A stretch of DNA of 64,000 nucleotides from Oleiagrimonas sp963817755 (GTDB lineage Bacteria > Pseudomonadota > Gammaproteobacteria > Xanthomonadales > Rhodanobacteraceae), in contig CAWFPB010000001.1 of assembly GCA_963817755.1 (NCBI GenBank), positions 372,001 to 436,000 of the forward strand, in the 5' to 3' direction. The stretch's first letter is position 1. Each line of letters begins with the position of its first letter. The position numbers and the translations under genes are program-made. Positions 15,468 through 24,058 of the stretch are shown here, one piece after another. Below the pieces are notes generated by a model. The model had not been told where the DNA came from, did no database searches, and worked only from the letters and a program-made list of their open reading frames with translations.

Positions 15468-18303
15468 CAGCCGGCCAGGCGCCGGGCCTGTTCGCGCAGG
15501 GCGTCGCGTTGCGCGCTCCAGTCGGCCAGGCGCTGGCGCTCCTGTTCGACCACCTCGGCCGGTGCGTTGTCGACGAAGCGGGCGTTGCCCAGTTTGCCCT
15601 CGCACTTGGCGATTTCCTTGCCGATGCGCTCGATTTCCTTGCCCAGGCGGGCCTTTTCCGCATCCAGGTCGATCAGTCCTTCCAGCGGGATCAGCACACG
15701 CAGGTTGCCGACCACGGCAGCGGCAGCAGCCGGTTCCCCGGCATCGGACGCCAGCCACTGCGGCGCCTCGGTACGGCCGAGGAAGGCGATCTGTGCGGCG
15801 AATTTCTCGACCCGGGTGCGGTCGCTTTCCTCGCCGTCGGCCAGCCGCAACGGGATGGACTTGTTCGGCGCGATGTTCATCTCCGAACGGATCCGGCGCA
15901 TGCCCGAGAGCACGGCCTTGAACCACTCGATCTCGGCACTGGCCTCGACGTCGGCGACGATGCTGTCCGCGTCCGGCCACGGGCGGTCCATCAGATGCTT
16001 TTCGTCCAGGGCCAGGCGCGGTGCGACCGACTGCCAGATCTCCTCGGTGATGAACGGGATGATCGGATGCAGCGCGCGCAGCACGGTTTCCAGCACCACC
16101 ACCAGGGTGTGCCGGGTCGAGGCGGCGGCGGCTTGGTCCTCGCCCTGCAGCGCCGGCTTGGCCAGTTCCAGGAACCAGTCGCAGTACTCATTCCAGACGA
16201 ACGCGTACAGGCCCTGGGCCAGGTGGTCGAAGCGATAGCTGGCAAAGTGCTGCTCGGTCTCGACCAGGGTCTGCTTCAGCCGCGTCAGGATCCACCGCTC
16301 GGCCTCGGTCACCGGCTTTTCCCGAGTCCCGAGTCCCGAGTCCCGAGTCCCGGCATTCATCAGCACGAAGCGGGCCGCGTTCCACAGCTTGTTGCAGAAC
16401 GCCTTGTAGCCCTCGGCGCGACTGATGTCGAAGTTGATGGTGCGGCTGTAGCTGGCCAGCGCGGCGAAGGTGAAGCGCAGCGCGTCGGTGCCGATGGCCG
16501 GGATGCCGTCCGGGTAGTCCTTGCGGATGCGCTTGTCCACCTTCTGCGCGCACCTGCGGGATCAGCAGCGATTTGGTGGATTTTTCCACCAGCGGCTCCA
16601 GCTCGATGCCGTCGATCAGGTCCAGCGGGTCCAGGGTGTTGCCCTTGGACTTGGACATCTTCTGGCCTTCGGCGTCGCGCACGATGGCGTTGATGTAGAC
16701 CGTGCGGAAGGGCACCTCGTCGACGAAGTACTTGGTCGCCATGACCATGCGCGCGACCCAGAAGAAGATGATGTCGAAGCCGGTGACCAGCGTGGCGCTG
16801 GGCAGGAAGATCCGGTCCTGGCTCCAGTCGGCGACGATTTCGCCATTCTCGTTCCTGACCGGGCCGTCGGCCGGCCAGCCCAGGGTCGAGAACGGCCACA
16901 GCGCGGAACTGAACCAGGTGTCGAGCACGTCCTCGTCCTGGCGCAGTTCGCCGACCGGCTCGGTGGTGGCATGGGCGCGCGCGTCGGCCTCGTCCTCGCC
17001 GACATAGATGTTCCCGGCTTCGTCGTACCAGGCCGGGATGCGGTGGCCCCACCACAGCTGGCGGCTGATGCACCAGTCCTGGATGTTTTCCAGCCACTGG
17101 GTATAGGTGGTGGTCCAGTTCTCCGGCACGAACTTGATCTGGCCCGAGGTCACCGCTTCCAGCGCCGGCTCGGTGATCGCCTTGCGGCCGCCCGGGCGTC
17201 CGTCGGGGAGCGTGTCGGAGGTCAGGTCGACGAACCACTGGTCGGTCAGCATCGGCTCGATCACGGCGTCCGAGCGCTGGCTGACCGGCACCTGCAGCTT
17301 GTGCGGTTTGGTCTCGACCAGGGCGCCCTCGGCGTCGAGGTCGGCCAGCACCGCCTTGCGCGCCTCGAAGCGGTCCAGGCCGCGGTACTTGGCCGGCGCG
17401 CTGTCGTTGACCTTCGCGTCCAGGGTGAAGATGTTCAGCGGCTCGAGGCCGTGGCGCTTGCCGATGTCGTAGTCGTTGAAGTCGTGCGCCGGGGTGATCT
17501 TCACGCAGCCGGTGCCGAACTCGCGGTCGACGTAGTCGTCGGCGATGACCGGGATCTCGCGGCCCGACCAGCGGCAGCACCAGGGTCTTGCCGACCAGGT
17601 GCGCGTAGCGCTCGTCCTCCGGATGCACGGCCACGGCGACGTCGCCGAGCATGGTTTCCGGGCGCGTGGTGGCGATGGTCACGGTCTCGTCGCTGCCGGT
17701 GACCGGGTAGCGGATCGACCACATGTGGCCGTCGCGCTCGACGTTGTTGACCTCCAGGTCGGACACCGCGGTGCCCAGCGCCGGATCCCAGTTGACCAGG
17801 CGGTTGCCGCGGTAGATCAGGCCGGCGCGGTACCACTCGATGAACACCTTGCGCACCGCGGCCGACAGGCCCGCGTCCATGGTGAAGCGCTCGCGCGACC
17901 AGTCCGCGGCCACGCCGAGGCGGCGCATCTGGTGGGTGATGGTCGAGCCGGATTGTTCCTTCCACTGCCACACACGCTCGACAAAGGCCTCGCGGCCCAG
18001 CGCGTGCTTGTCGGAGTCCTCGGCCGCCAGCTGGTTCTCGACGATCTTCTGCGTGGCGATGCCGGCGTGGTCGCTGCCGACCTGCCACAGCGTGTTGTCG
18101 CCGCGCATGCGGTGGTAGCGCACCAGCATGTCCATCACCGTCTGCTGGAAGGCATGGCCCATGTGCAGGGTACCGGTGACGTTGGGCGGCGGCAGCAGGA
18201 TGCAGTAGGGGTCGCCGTGGCCGCTCGGCTTGAAGCAGCCGTCGGCTTCCCAGCGGGCATACCACTTGGATTCGATCTGGGTGGGTTCGAAACTCTTGTC
18301 CAT
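15467..18303 (-). pseudogene. valS: Valyl-tRNA synthetase gene, read as broken by two single-base insertions
   Basis: The gene encodes the class Ia enzyme that charges tRNA-Val. The HIGH motif appears as HMGH (about residue 47) and the KMSKS loop as KMSKSKGN. The frame is interrupted twice. Near 17570 an extra G/C in the GGGCC run shifts translation after LVLPLVG. Near 16540 an extra base shifts it after LLIPQVRA. The span is 2837 bp; removing two bases gives 945 codons, the normal length. Since valS is essential and normally single-copy, sequencing or assembly error is more likely than a dead gene. A heptamer repeat adds the residues GTRDSGLGTR after KLWNAARFVLMNA. The C-terminal coiled coil of the family is intact. 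Confidence 0.93.
16324..16351. repeat. GGGACTC heptamer repeat inside the valS coding sequence
   Basis: Four exact copies of GAGTCCC (GGGACTC on the coding strand) lie in valS. Three units equal 21 bp, or seven codons, so any number of copies divisible by three keeps the frame; here the array is read as GTRDSGLGTR. It sits between the catalytic core (after NAARFVLMN) and the anticodon-binding domain (TEAERWILTRL), a place of variable length in the family, so it is probably tolerated. Confidence 0.9.
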
Positions 18304-18497
18304 GGGCAGGCTCGAGCGAGTGCCAGGCGCGCGGCGCGGCGAAATAGGGAAAAGTCCGTGATTGTACGGGGCTGGGAGCGCAGGCCCAAGCATGGGCGGC
18401 TTGGCTGGAGGCACTGGGACTTCCGGGCCAGTCATGTCGACCATGACGTTATTGAAGTGTATGGACATGGTCGCTTCGTTGCCTGACCCCACCCCAA

Positions 18498-18521
18498 CCC
18501 TCCCCTGCTAGCAGGGGAGGG
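18498..18521. repeat. Perfect 24-bp palindrome (REP-like)
   Basis: The sequence from CCCTCCCCTG to CAGGGGAGGG is its own reverse complement over 24 bp, centred on GCTAGC. It has no poly-T tail, so an intrinsic terminator is unlikely. It resembles the C/G-rich REP elements found between genes in many high-GC gammaproteobacteria. Confidence 0.8.
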
Positions 18522-18600
18522 GATGGATTGCGCCGATGTCCGTAGACGATGGCAGCATCCGGCCGAACCATTCGCGGTGGGGAACCTACGTCGCGAAAAC

Positions 18601-18625
18601 CCTCCCCCTGCGCAGCAGGGGGAGG
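18601..18625. repeat. C/G-rich hairpin, 11-bp stem (REP-like)
   Basis: CCTCCCCCTGC (18601-18611) pairs perfectly with GCAGGGGGAGG (18615-18625) round a GCA loop. Its sequence is a near variant of the palindrome 80 bp away, so both belong to one repeat family. Confidence 0.8.
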
Positions 18626-18767
18626 CAGGAGACCGAAGGAAATCCCCTTGCGGGAGAGGGGGTGCCGCAGGCCAACGTCGGCGCAAGGCACGCACCTACG
18701 AGACGCGCAGACAAGCGGCCCTGATGCATCCTTCAGGCCCACCGAACATTTTTTTGGTCATGAGGGC

Positions 18768-19841
18768 CTACGCGCGGATGCGCCGCCCCGCCGCGTGCAC
18801 GGCATCGACCAGCACCTTCACGTGGTCCGGGTCGACGCCCGGCGTGACGCCGTGGCCGAGGTTGAACACGTGCCCGGGATGCGGGCCGAAGGCGTCGATG
18901 GCGGCATCGACTTCGCGCCGGATGATGTCCGGCGAGGCGTACAGCGTGGAGGGGTCCAGGTTGCCCTGCAGCGCGACCCGCTCGCCCACGCGGCGGCGGG
19001 CTTCGTCCAGGCCGATGGTCCAGTCCAGGCCCAGGGCCTCGCAGCCGGTGCCGGCCAGCGCTTCCAGGTGGGCGTTGGCGCCCTTGGAGAACAGCACCAG
19101 CGGCAGCTCGGCGGCGTGCGCGTCGACCTTCAGCAGTTCGGTGACTCGGGCCAGGTAGCGCAGCGACAGCTCGTGGTACATCGGCGGCGACAGCAGGCCG
19201 CCCCAGGTATCGAACACCATCAGGGCCTGGGCGCCGGCTTCGGCCTGGGCAGACAGGTAGGTGGCAACCGAACGCGCCAGCACATCCAGCAGCTGGTGCA
19301 TGGCCTGCGGGTCGTTCCAGGCCAGCGCCTTGGTGCGGGCGAAATCGCGCGAGCCTTCGCCCTCGACCATGTAGCAGGCCAGGGTCCAGGGGCTGCCGGA
19401 GAAGCCGATCAGCGGCACGCGCCCGTCCAGCTCGTGGCGGATCGTGCGCACCGCATCCATCACGTAGCGCAGTTCGCCGTCCATGTCGGGCACGGCCAGG
19501 CGGGCGATGCCGGCGGCATCACGCACCGGATGCTCGAACTTCGGTCCCTCGCCGGCGACGAAGTGCAGGCCCAGCCCCATGGCGTCGGGAATGGTGAGGA
19601 TGTCCGAGAACAGGATCGCCGCGTCCAGGTCGAAACGCTCCAGCGGCTGCAGGGTCACCTCGCAGGCCAGCTCCGGATTCTTGGCCAGCGCCATGAAGCT
19701 GCCGGCCCTGCCGCGCGTGGCGCGGTATTCGGGCAGGTAGCGGCCGGCCTGGCGCATGATCCAGACCGGCGTGGTGTCGGTCGGCTGGCGGCGCAGGGCG
19801 CGCAGGAAGCGGTCGTTTTTCAGTTCAGCGTCAGCGGCCAT
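18768..19841 (-). CDS. hemE: Uroporphyrinogen decarboxylase
   Basis: This 357-residue cytoplasmic enzyme removes four carboxyl groups from uroporphyrinogen III to give coproporphyrinogen III in haem synthesis. The N-terminal signature PVWIMRQAGRYLPEYR and the central signature IGFSGSPWTLACYM are both present, as is the catalytic aspartate region LFSDILTIPDAMG. I take the ATG at 19841, giving MAADAELKNDRFLRAL, the normal family start. It overlaps the end of the WGR gene by 11 bp, so the two are probably co-translated. Confidence 0.96.
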   Translation of the reverse strand: MAADAELKNDRFLRALRRQPTDTTPVWIMRQAGRYLPEYRATRGRAGSFMALAKNPELACEVTLQPLERFDLDAAILFSDILTIPDAMGLGLHFVAGEGPKFEHPVRDAAGIARLAVPDMDGELRYVMDAVRTIRHELDGRVPLIGFSGSPWTLACYMVEGEGSRDFARTKALAWNDPQAMHQLLDVLARSVATYLSAQAEAGAQALMVFDTWGGLLSPPMYHELSLRYLARVTELLKVDAHAAELPLVLFSKGANAHLEALAGTGCEALGLDWTIGLDEARRRVGERVALQGNLDPSTLYASPDIIRREVDAAIDAFGPHPGHVFNLGHGVTPGVDPDHVKVLVDAVHAAGRRIRA

Positions 19842-20091
19842 GAGAGGCGTCGGTTCCCTGTGCAAAGACCACGCGGAATCCGCGTTTGATCTGGTTGTCG
19901 CGGGCCTTCTCGAAGGCCTTGATGGCATCGTCGTCGTCCAGGTAGACCTCGCGGCGCATCGATGCGCGGCCTCCCTGGCGCCCCGATTCGCGGTACAGCG
20001 TCCAGCCGCCGAACAGGTCCTGCTCCAGCGTCAGCTGCACGTAGCGCGGGACTTCGCCGGCTTCCGCGTTGGTCTGCATGTAGATGCGCAT
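19831..20091 (-). CDS. Small WGR-domain protein
   Basis: This 86-residue protein consists almost wholly of a WGR domain, here with the degenerate core YRESGRQGGR in place of WGRIG. The family pattern of beta strands is seen as YVQLTLEQDLFGGWTLYRESG and the terminal AIKAFEKARDNQIKRGF helix. Stand-alone WGR proteins occur widely in proteobacteria; the domain binds nucleic acid ends in PARP and MolR proteins, but the role of the small form is not established. It precedes hemE and overlaps it. Confidence 0.8.
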   Translation of the reverse strand: MRIYMQTNAEAGEVPRYVQLTLEQDLFGGWTLYRESGRQGGRASMRREVYLDDDDAIKAFEKARDNQIKRGFRVVFAQGTDASHGR

Positions 20092-20234
20092 GTGTGGCCT
20101 GGTTCGATGGGAGGCGGAAGGTCAGGCCATTGTAACGGCGGAACGCGCAGGAACCGAGACAATGCATCGGGACGGCGTCCGTCCGGTTCGTGAAAGCGGC
20201 GGGCGAAACGTCGGCGCCCGCCGCCGTCGTGGAC

Positions 20235-20867
20235 TCAGAAGCGGTAGCCGACGCCGATGCTGTAGATCCACGGCGTGACCGTGACCTTGCCGGCACTGCT
20301 GCCGTCCAGCGAGACCTGGCTGCTCCAGCGCAGGTAGCGTGCCTCGGCACGCACGAACAGGTGCGGGCTGGCCAGCACGTCGACGCCGAGCTGGGCGGTG
20401 ATGCCGTCGCCGTTCTTGATCTTCAGCGTCGAGCCGGCCAGGGGACCCTGGGTCTGCTCGCTTCCGACGCTCACGAAGCCGTAGCCGAAACCGAAGTAAG
20501 GCTGCACGCGCGATCCGACGCGGTAGTGGTACTGCGCGGTCAGCAGCAGCGGCCGATGCTTGACGGTGGCCACGGTCGTGCCATGCATGTCCACGCGGTG
20601 CTGGAACTGGCTCACGGGCACCCAGGCCTCGGCGCTCCAGTGCGCATCGAAGCGGTAGCCGAGGGCGAGGCTGGCCCTGGCGTCATGGTTGATGTGCAGG
20701 GAGGTGCTGCCACCCAGGCTGCCGATGTCGTTCTTCGGCTGCAGTTGCGAGTACCCGATCACGCCGTAGAAGCCGGGTGCGGTGCGGGTGGTCTGCCCGG
20801 CATGGGCGGACACGCTGAAGGCGGCTGCCAGGGCGCCGCCGGCCAGGATCAGTGGCAGGGTTTTCAT
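20235..20867 (-). CDS. OmpW/AlkL-type outer-membrane beta-barrel protein
   Basis: This 210-residue outer-membrane protein has a signal peptide of about 22 residues (LILAGGALAAAFSVSAHA). The rest is amphipathic beta strand with typical OmpW features: an ALGYRF strand, a QPYFGFGYG strand and the terminal PWIYSIGVGYRF, ending in the C-terminal phenylalanine needed for barrel insertion. I chose the ATG at 20867 since the GGAG site lies 7 bases before it and touches the other ATG at 20873. OmpW proteins form small barrels for hydrophobic compounds. The ligand here is unknown. It is divergent from the ECF sigma gene. Confidence 0.85.
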   Translation of the reverse strand: MKTLPLILAGGALAAAFSVSAHAGQTTRTAPGFYGVIGYSQLQPKNDIGSLGGSTSLHINHDARASLALGYRFDAHWSAEAWVPVSQFQHRVDMHGTTVATVKHRPLLLTAQYHYRVGSRVQPYFGFGYGFVSVGSEQTQGPLAGSTLKIKNGDGITAQLGVDVLASPHLFVRAEARYLRWSSQVSLDGSSAGKVTVTPWIYSIGVGYRF

Positions 20868-21103
20868 CGACATTCTCCGTATTGTCATCTTGGGATCAAA
20901 CCGGTCCCGACCGCCGAGGTGCCGTTCTTGAAAGAAGGCCTACGGCAGGCTTTGCCGGGGAAGGGAATCTGGATCCTGGGCAGGGCCGGGCCCCGCGCGG
21001 GGCGTCGGCATCCAAACACGCCGCCTGTGCGTATGCAAGCGCAAGAGAAGGCATCACGGGCCGCATCGGCGCCCGGTATCGGACATCCCGGGAGTGTGGG
21101 AAC

Positions 21104-21736
21104 ATGACCAGTGCGAGCGAGATCCAATGCTTCCAGTCCATGAGGGCGCAACGCGGCGTGTCCATGCAGGGAAATTCCGGCCGGAGCGATTCGCAATACT
21201 GGTGCGACCAGGTCGTCGCCGTGGCCGAACACCGTGATCGCGAGAGTTTCATGCGCATCTACGACCATTTTGCACCGCGGCTGCAACGCTACCTGCTGGG
21301 CCTGGGCGTCGCCTCGAGCCTGGCCGAGGAGCTGGTGCAGGAAGCGCTGATTCGCCTGTGGCGCAAGGCCGCCCAGTTCAATCCGCGGCGGGCCAGCGTG
21401 TCCACCTGGCTGTTCCGCATCGCGCGCAACCTGTACATCGACACCGTGCGACGCGAGCCGAACTGGCGCCCGGTCGAGGACGGCCTGGACTTCCTGCACG
21501 ACGAGCCGGCGCCGATGCGCGGCACCCAGGCCGAGTCCTACGCCGAACAGGCCAACCTGCGTCGTGCCATCGGCGAGCTGCCGGCCCTGCAGGCGCGGCT
21601 GGTGCGCATGTCCTATTTCGAAGCCAAGAGCCACAGCGAGATCGCCGCGGAGCTCGACATGGCGCTGGGCACGGTCAAGTCCAGCCTGCGTCGTGCTTTC
21701 GGAAAGCTCCGTGCAAGCCTGGAGCAGTCCCGATGA
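21104..21736 (+). CDS. ECF RNA polymerase sigma factor
   Basis: This sigma-70 family factor of about 210 residues has only regions 2 and 4. Region 2 is seen in FMRIYDHFAPRLQRYL and STWLFRIARNLYIDTVRRE (with the -10 contact helix). Region 4 is the helix-turn-helix SEIAAELDMALGTVKSSLRRAF. The next gene is a ChrR-type anti-sigma, so this is an ECF11-like (RpoE of Rhodobacter) system, normally responsive to singlet oxygen or oxidative stress. Several starts are possible (21104, 21140, 21164); 21104 follows GTGGGAAC. The last codons overlap the anti-sigma start (ATGA). Confidence 0.9.
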   Translation: MTSASEIQCFQSMRAQRGVSMQGNSGRSDSQYWCDQVVAVAEHRDRESFMRIYDHFAPRLQRYLLGLGVASSLAEELVQEALIRLWRKAAQFNPRRASVSTWLFRIARNLYIDTVRREPNWRPVEDGLDFLHDEPAPMRGTQAESYAEQANLRRAIGELPALQARLVRMSYFEAKSHSEIAAELDMALGTVKSSLRRAFGKLRASLEQSR

Positions 21737-22404
21737 TGCACCCCGAACACCATCTCGACGACGCCACCCTGATGAGCTATTCGTCGGGATCGCTGGGCAT
21801 GCCGCTCGGCGTGGTGGCCGCCACCCACCTGCGCTACTGCGCGGCATGCCGCGAGCGCCTGCTCCAGGCCGACCAGGTCGGCGGTGTGCTGGTGCAGCAG
21901 CAGGAACCGGCCATGCTCTCCCCGCATGCGCGCTCGGCCATGCTGGCGATGATCGACCGCGAACCGATCGACGTCGACATCTCCGAGCCGGACACGATCG
22001 AGCCCGAACAGGCGGGCAGCGACCGGTTGCCGCCGGAACTGCGCGAATACTTCGGCGACTCTTACCGCGACCTGCACTGGAAGATGCTGGTGCCGGGCGT
22101 GCACCGCGTGCGCTCGAAGGCGCCGTCCGCCCAGGGCGAGCTGTTCCTGCTGCGCATCGCCCCGGGCAAGAAGATGCCCATGCACAGCCATGCCGGCAGC
22201 GAGCTGACCGTGGTCCTCAAGGGCGCCTACCGCGACGTGCTGGGCCGCTTCGGTCCCGGTGACGTGGCCGACCTGGATGCCGACATCGAGCACCAGCCGG
22301 TGACCGAGCCGGGCGAGGCCTGCATCTGCCTGGCGGCGCTGGACGCGCCGCTGCGCTTCCCGGGTCGGGTGGCGCGCATGCTGCAGCCGCTGTTCGGTCT
22401 CTAG
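21733..22404 (+). CDS. ChrR-family zinc-binding anti-sigma factor with cupin domain
   Basis: This 223-residue protein has the two-domain form of ChrR. The N-terminal anti-sigma domain has the zinc ligands in HLRYCAACR plus an early HH pair. With the start at the second ATG (21736) the H, C and C fall at residues 31, 35 and 38, the numbering known for Rhodobacter ChrR. The C-terminal cupin has MPMHSHAGSELTVVLKGAY. In the known system the N-terminal part holds the sigma factor and the cupin is needed for release. Its stop codon interlocks with that of the convergent aroB gene. Confidence 0.9.
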   Translation: MMHPEHHLDDATLMSYSSGSLGMPLGVVAATHLRYCAACRERLLQADQVGGVLVQQQEPAMLSPHARSAMLAMIDREPIDVDISEPDTIEPEQAGSDRLPPELREYFGDSYRDLHWKMLVPGVHRVRSKAPSAQGELFLLRIAPGKKMPMHSHAGSELTVVLKGAYRDVLGRFGPGDVADLDADIEHQPVTEPGEACICLAALDAPLRFPGRVARMLQPLFGL

Positions 22405-23483
22405 CTCGCGGCAAGCATCTCGCGGATCCGGGCCTCGTCGACGTTGCCGACGATTTCCGCCCGACCGATGCCGTGCCACAGGATCAGGCGCAGGCGGCCG
22501 CCCAGGTTCTTCTTGTCCAGGCGCATGTGCGCCAGCAGGGCGTCCGGGTCCAGGCCCGCCGGGGGCGCCACGGGCAGCCCCAGCGTGGCCAGCAGCGCGG
22601 CCAGCCGCGGCCCGTCCGCGATGTCGGACATGCCCAGTTGCGCGGACAGCGTGGCGGCCTGGCACATGCCGATGGCCACCGCCTCGCCGTGCAGCAGCGT
22701 GCCGTAGCCGCACTCGGTCTCCAGTGCGTGGCCAAAAGTGTGGCCGAAGTTGAGCAGGGCACGTTCGCCGCGTTCGGTCTCGTCGCGGGCCACGATGGCG
22801 GCCTTGTGCGCGCAGCAGCGGGCGATGGCCTCGGCGACCGTATCGGTGTCGCGGGCGTTCAGGGCTTGTGCGTGCTGCTCCAGCCAGGCGAAGAAGCCGG
22901 CATCGCCGAGGGCGCCGTACTTGACCACTTCGGCCAAGCCGGCACGGTATTCGCGGCCGGGCAGGCTGTCCAGGGTGGAGGTGTCGGCGAATACCGCGCA
23001 CGGCTGGTGGAAGGCGCCGACCAGGTTCTTGCCGGCCGGCAGGTTGACGCCGGTCTTGCCGCCGACCGAGGAATCGACCATGGCCAGCAGCGTGGTCGGC
23101 ATCTGCACGAAGTCGATGCCGCGCATCCAGCAGGCGGCAGCGAACCCGGCCAGGTCGCCGATCACGCCACCGCCCAGGGCCACGATGCAGGCATCGCGCG
23201 AGGCGCCCATGGCGGCCAGCGCATCGAACACGCGCCCGGTCTGCTCCAGGGTCTTGAAGGATTCGCCGTCGGGAAGGACCCGCGCCTCGGCGTGCAGGTC
23301 GCCGAAGCCGTCCAGCACGCGCTGCAGGTAGAGCGGGGCAACGGTCTCGTTGCTGACCACGAGCACCTGGCGGCCATGGATCGAGGCACGCCAGAGGTCG
23401 GCGTCGGCGAGCAGGCCGGGACCGATGTGGATCGGGTAGGCGCGTTCGCCCAGCCCGACTTCGAGGACATGTCTAGCACTCAT
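22401..23483 (-). CDS. aroB: 3-dehydroquinate synthase
   Basis: This is a 360-residue cytoplasmic NAD- and metal-dependent enzyme of the shikimate pathway that converts DAHP to 3-dehydroquinate. The NAD/substrate-binding signature GGGVIGDLAGFAAACWMRG is present, with PTTLLAMVDSSVGGKTGVN and the metal-binding histidines in NFGHTFGHALE. Length is typical. It follows aroK with an ATGA overlap, the common aroKB arrangement. The 3' end overlaps the anti-sigma gene by 4 bp in convergent orientation. Confidence 0.96.
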   Translation of the reverse strand: MSARHVLEVGLGERAYPIHIGPGLLADADLWRASIHGRQVLVVSNETVAPLYLQRVLDGFGDLHAEARVLPDGESFKTLEQTGRVFDALAAMGASRDACIVALGGGVIGDLAGFAAACWMRGIDFVQMPTTLLAMVDSSVGGKTGVNLPAGKNLVGAFHQPCAVFADTSTLDSLPGREYRAGLAEVVKYGALGDAGFFAWLEQHAQALNARDTDTVAEAIARCCAHKAAIVARDETERGERALLNFGHTFGHALETECGYGTLLHGEAVAIGMCQAATLSAQLGMSDIADGPRLAALLATLGLPVAPPAGLDPDALLAHMRLDKKNLGGRLRLILWHGIGRAEIVGNVDEARIREMLAAS

Positions 23484-24025
23484 GAGGCGGCGACTCCGAG
23501 CCGTTGCCAGTGTTGGTCGATGCGCGTGCGGCAGCGATTGAAGGCGCGCTGGGTGCGTTCGTTGTGGCCGGGGATCGCCAGTTCGGCAATCTCGGCATAC
23601 AGCGGGTTGCGCTGGGCGGCCATGGCATCGAGTCGCTGGCGCCGGTCCACGCCGGCCAGCAGCGGCCGCGCGCGGTCGTACTGCAGTCGGCGCAGCTGCT
23701 GTTCGACGCTGGCCTGCAGCCAGACCACGAAACCGTTCTCGTGCAGCAGGCGGCGGCTCTGTGGATCCAGGATCGCACCGGCGCCGGTGGCCAGCAGCAC
23801 GTGCTCGCGCCCGCTACACTCGGCCAGCATGACCGCTTCGCGGTGGCGGAAGCCGGCCTCGCCCTCGATCTCGAAGATGGTGGACACGTCCACGCCGGTG
23901 TGCTCCTCGATCTCGCGGTCCAGGTCCAGGAAGGTCAGGTCGTAATGCTCTGCCAGGCGACGTCCGATGGACGTCTTTCCGGCCCCCGACGGGCCCACCA
24001 GGAAGAGGTTGGACGAAGGATTCAT
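23480..24025 (-). CDS. aroK: Shikimate kinase
   Basis: This 181-residue P-loop kinase phosphorylates shikimate at the 3-hydroxyl. Walker A is GPSGAGKTS (about residues 11-19). The shikimate-binding motif LDLDREIEEHTG and FRHREAVML are present, and the adenine-binding and lid region follows (LATGAGAIL, then RARPLL). Length is normal. It is the first gene of aroKB and starts 33 bp from the divergent epimerase-like gene, so the short gap must hold both promoters or at least both leaders. Confidence 0.95.
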   Translation of the reverse strand: MNPSSNLFLVGPSGAGKTSIGRRLAEHYDLTFLDLDREIEEHTGVDVSTIFEIEGEAGFRHREAVMLAECSGREHVLLATGAGAILDPQSRRLLHENGFVVWLQASVEQQLRRLQYDRARPLLAGVDRRQRLDAMAAQRNPLYAEIAELAIPGHNERTQRAFNRCRTRIDQHWQRLGVAAS

Positions 24026-24058
24026 GCAGAAGATTCGGATTCACGCGAGCGTGGAACG

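Larger units (their letters stand above)
18304..18767. other. Repeat-rich spacer between hemE and valS
   Basis: About 460 bp without a convincing gene. The open frames are extensions of valS or low-complexity shadows. The stretch holds a perfect palindrome at 18498-18521, a hairpin at 18601-18625 and a third inverted C/G-rich segment near 18641-18665. Such clustered short hairpins are typical of REP-type extragenic elements. The valS promoter should lie in the part nearest 18304-18480, but no clear -35/-10 pair was seen. Confidence 0.6.

Noticed and set aside
15012..16351. Heptamer arrays as a CRISPR
   Set aside because: Units are contiguous with no spacers and no cas genes are present.
18360..18492. 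N-terminal extension of valS
   Set aside because: The family start MDKSFEPTQIESKW at 18303 is normal; the extension is low-complexity.
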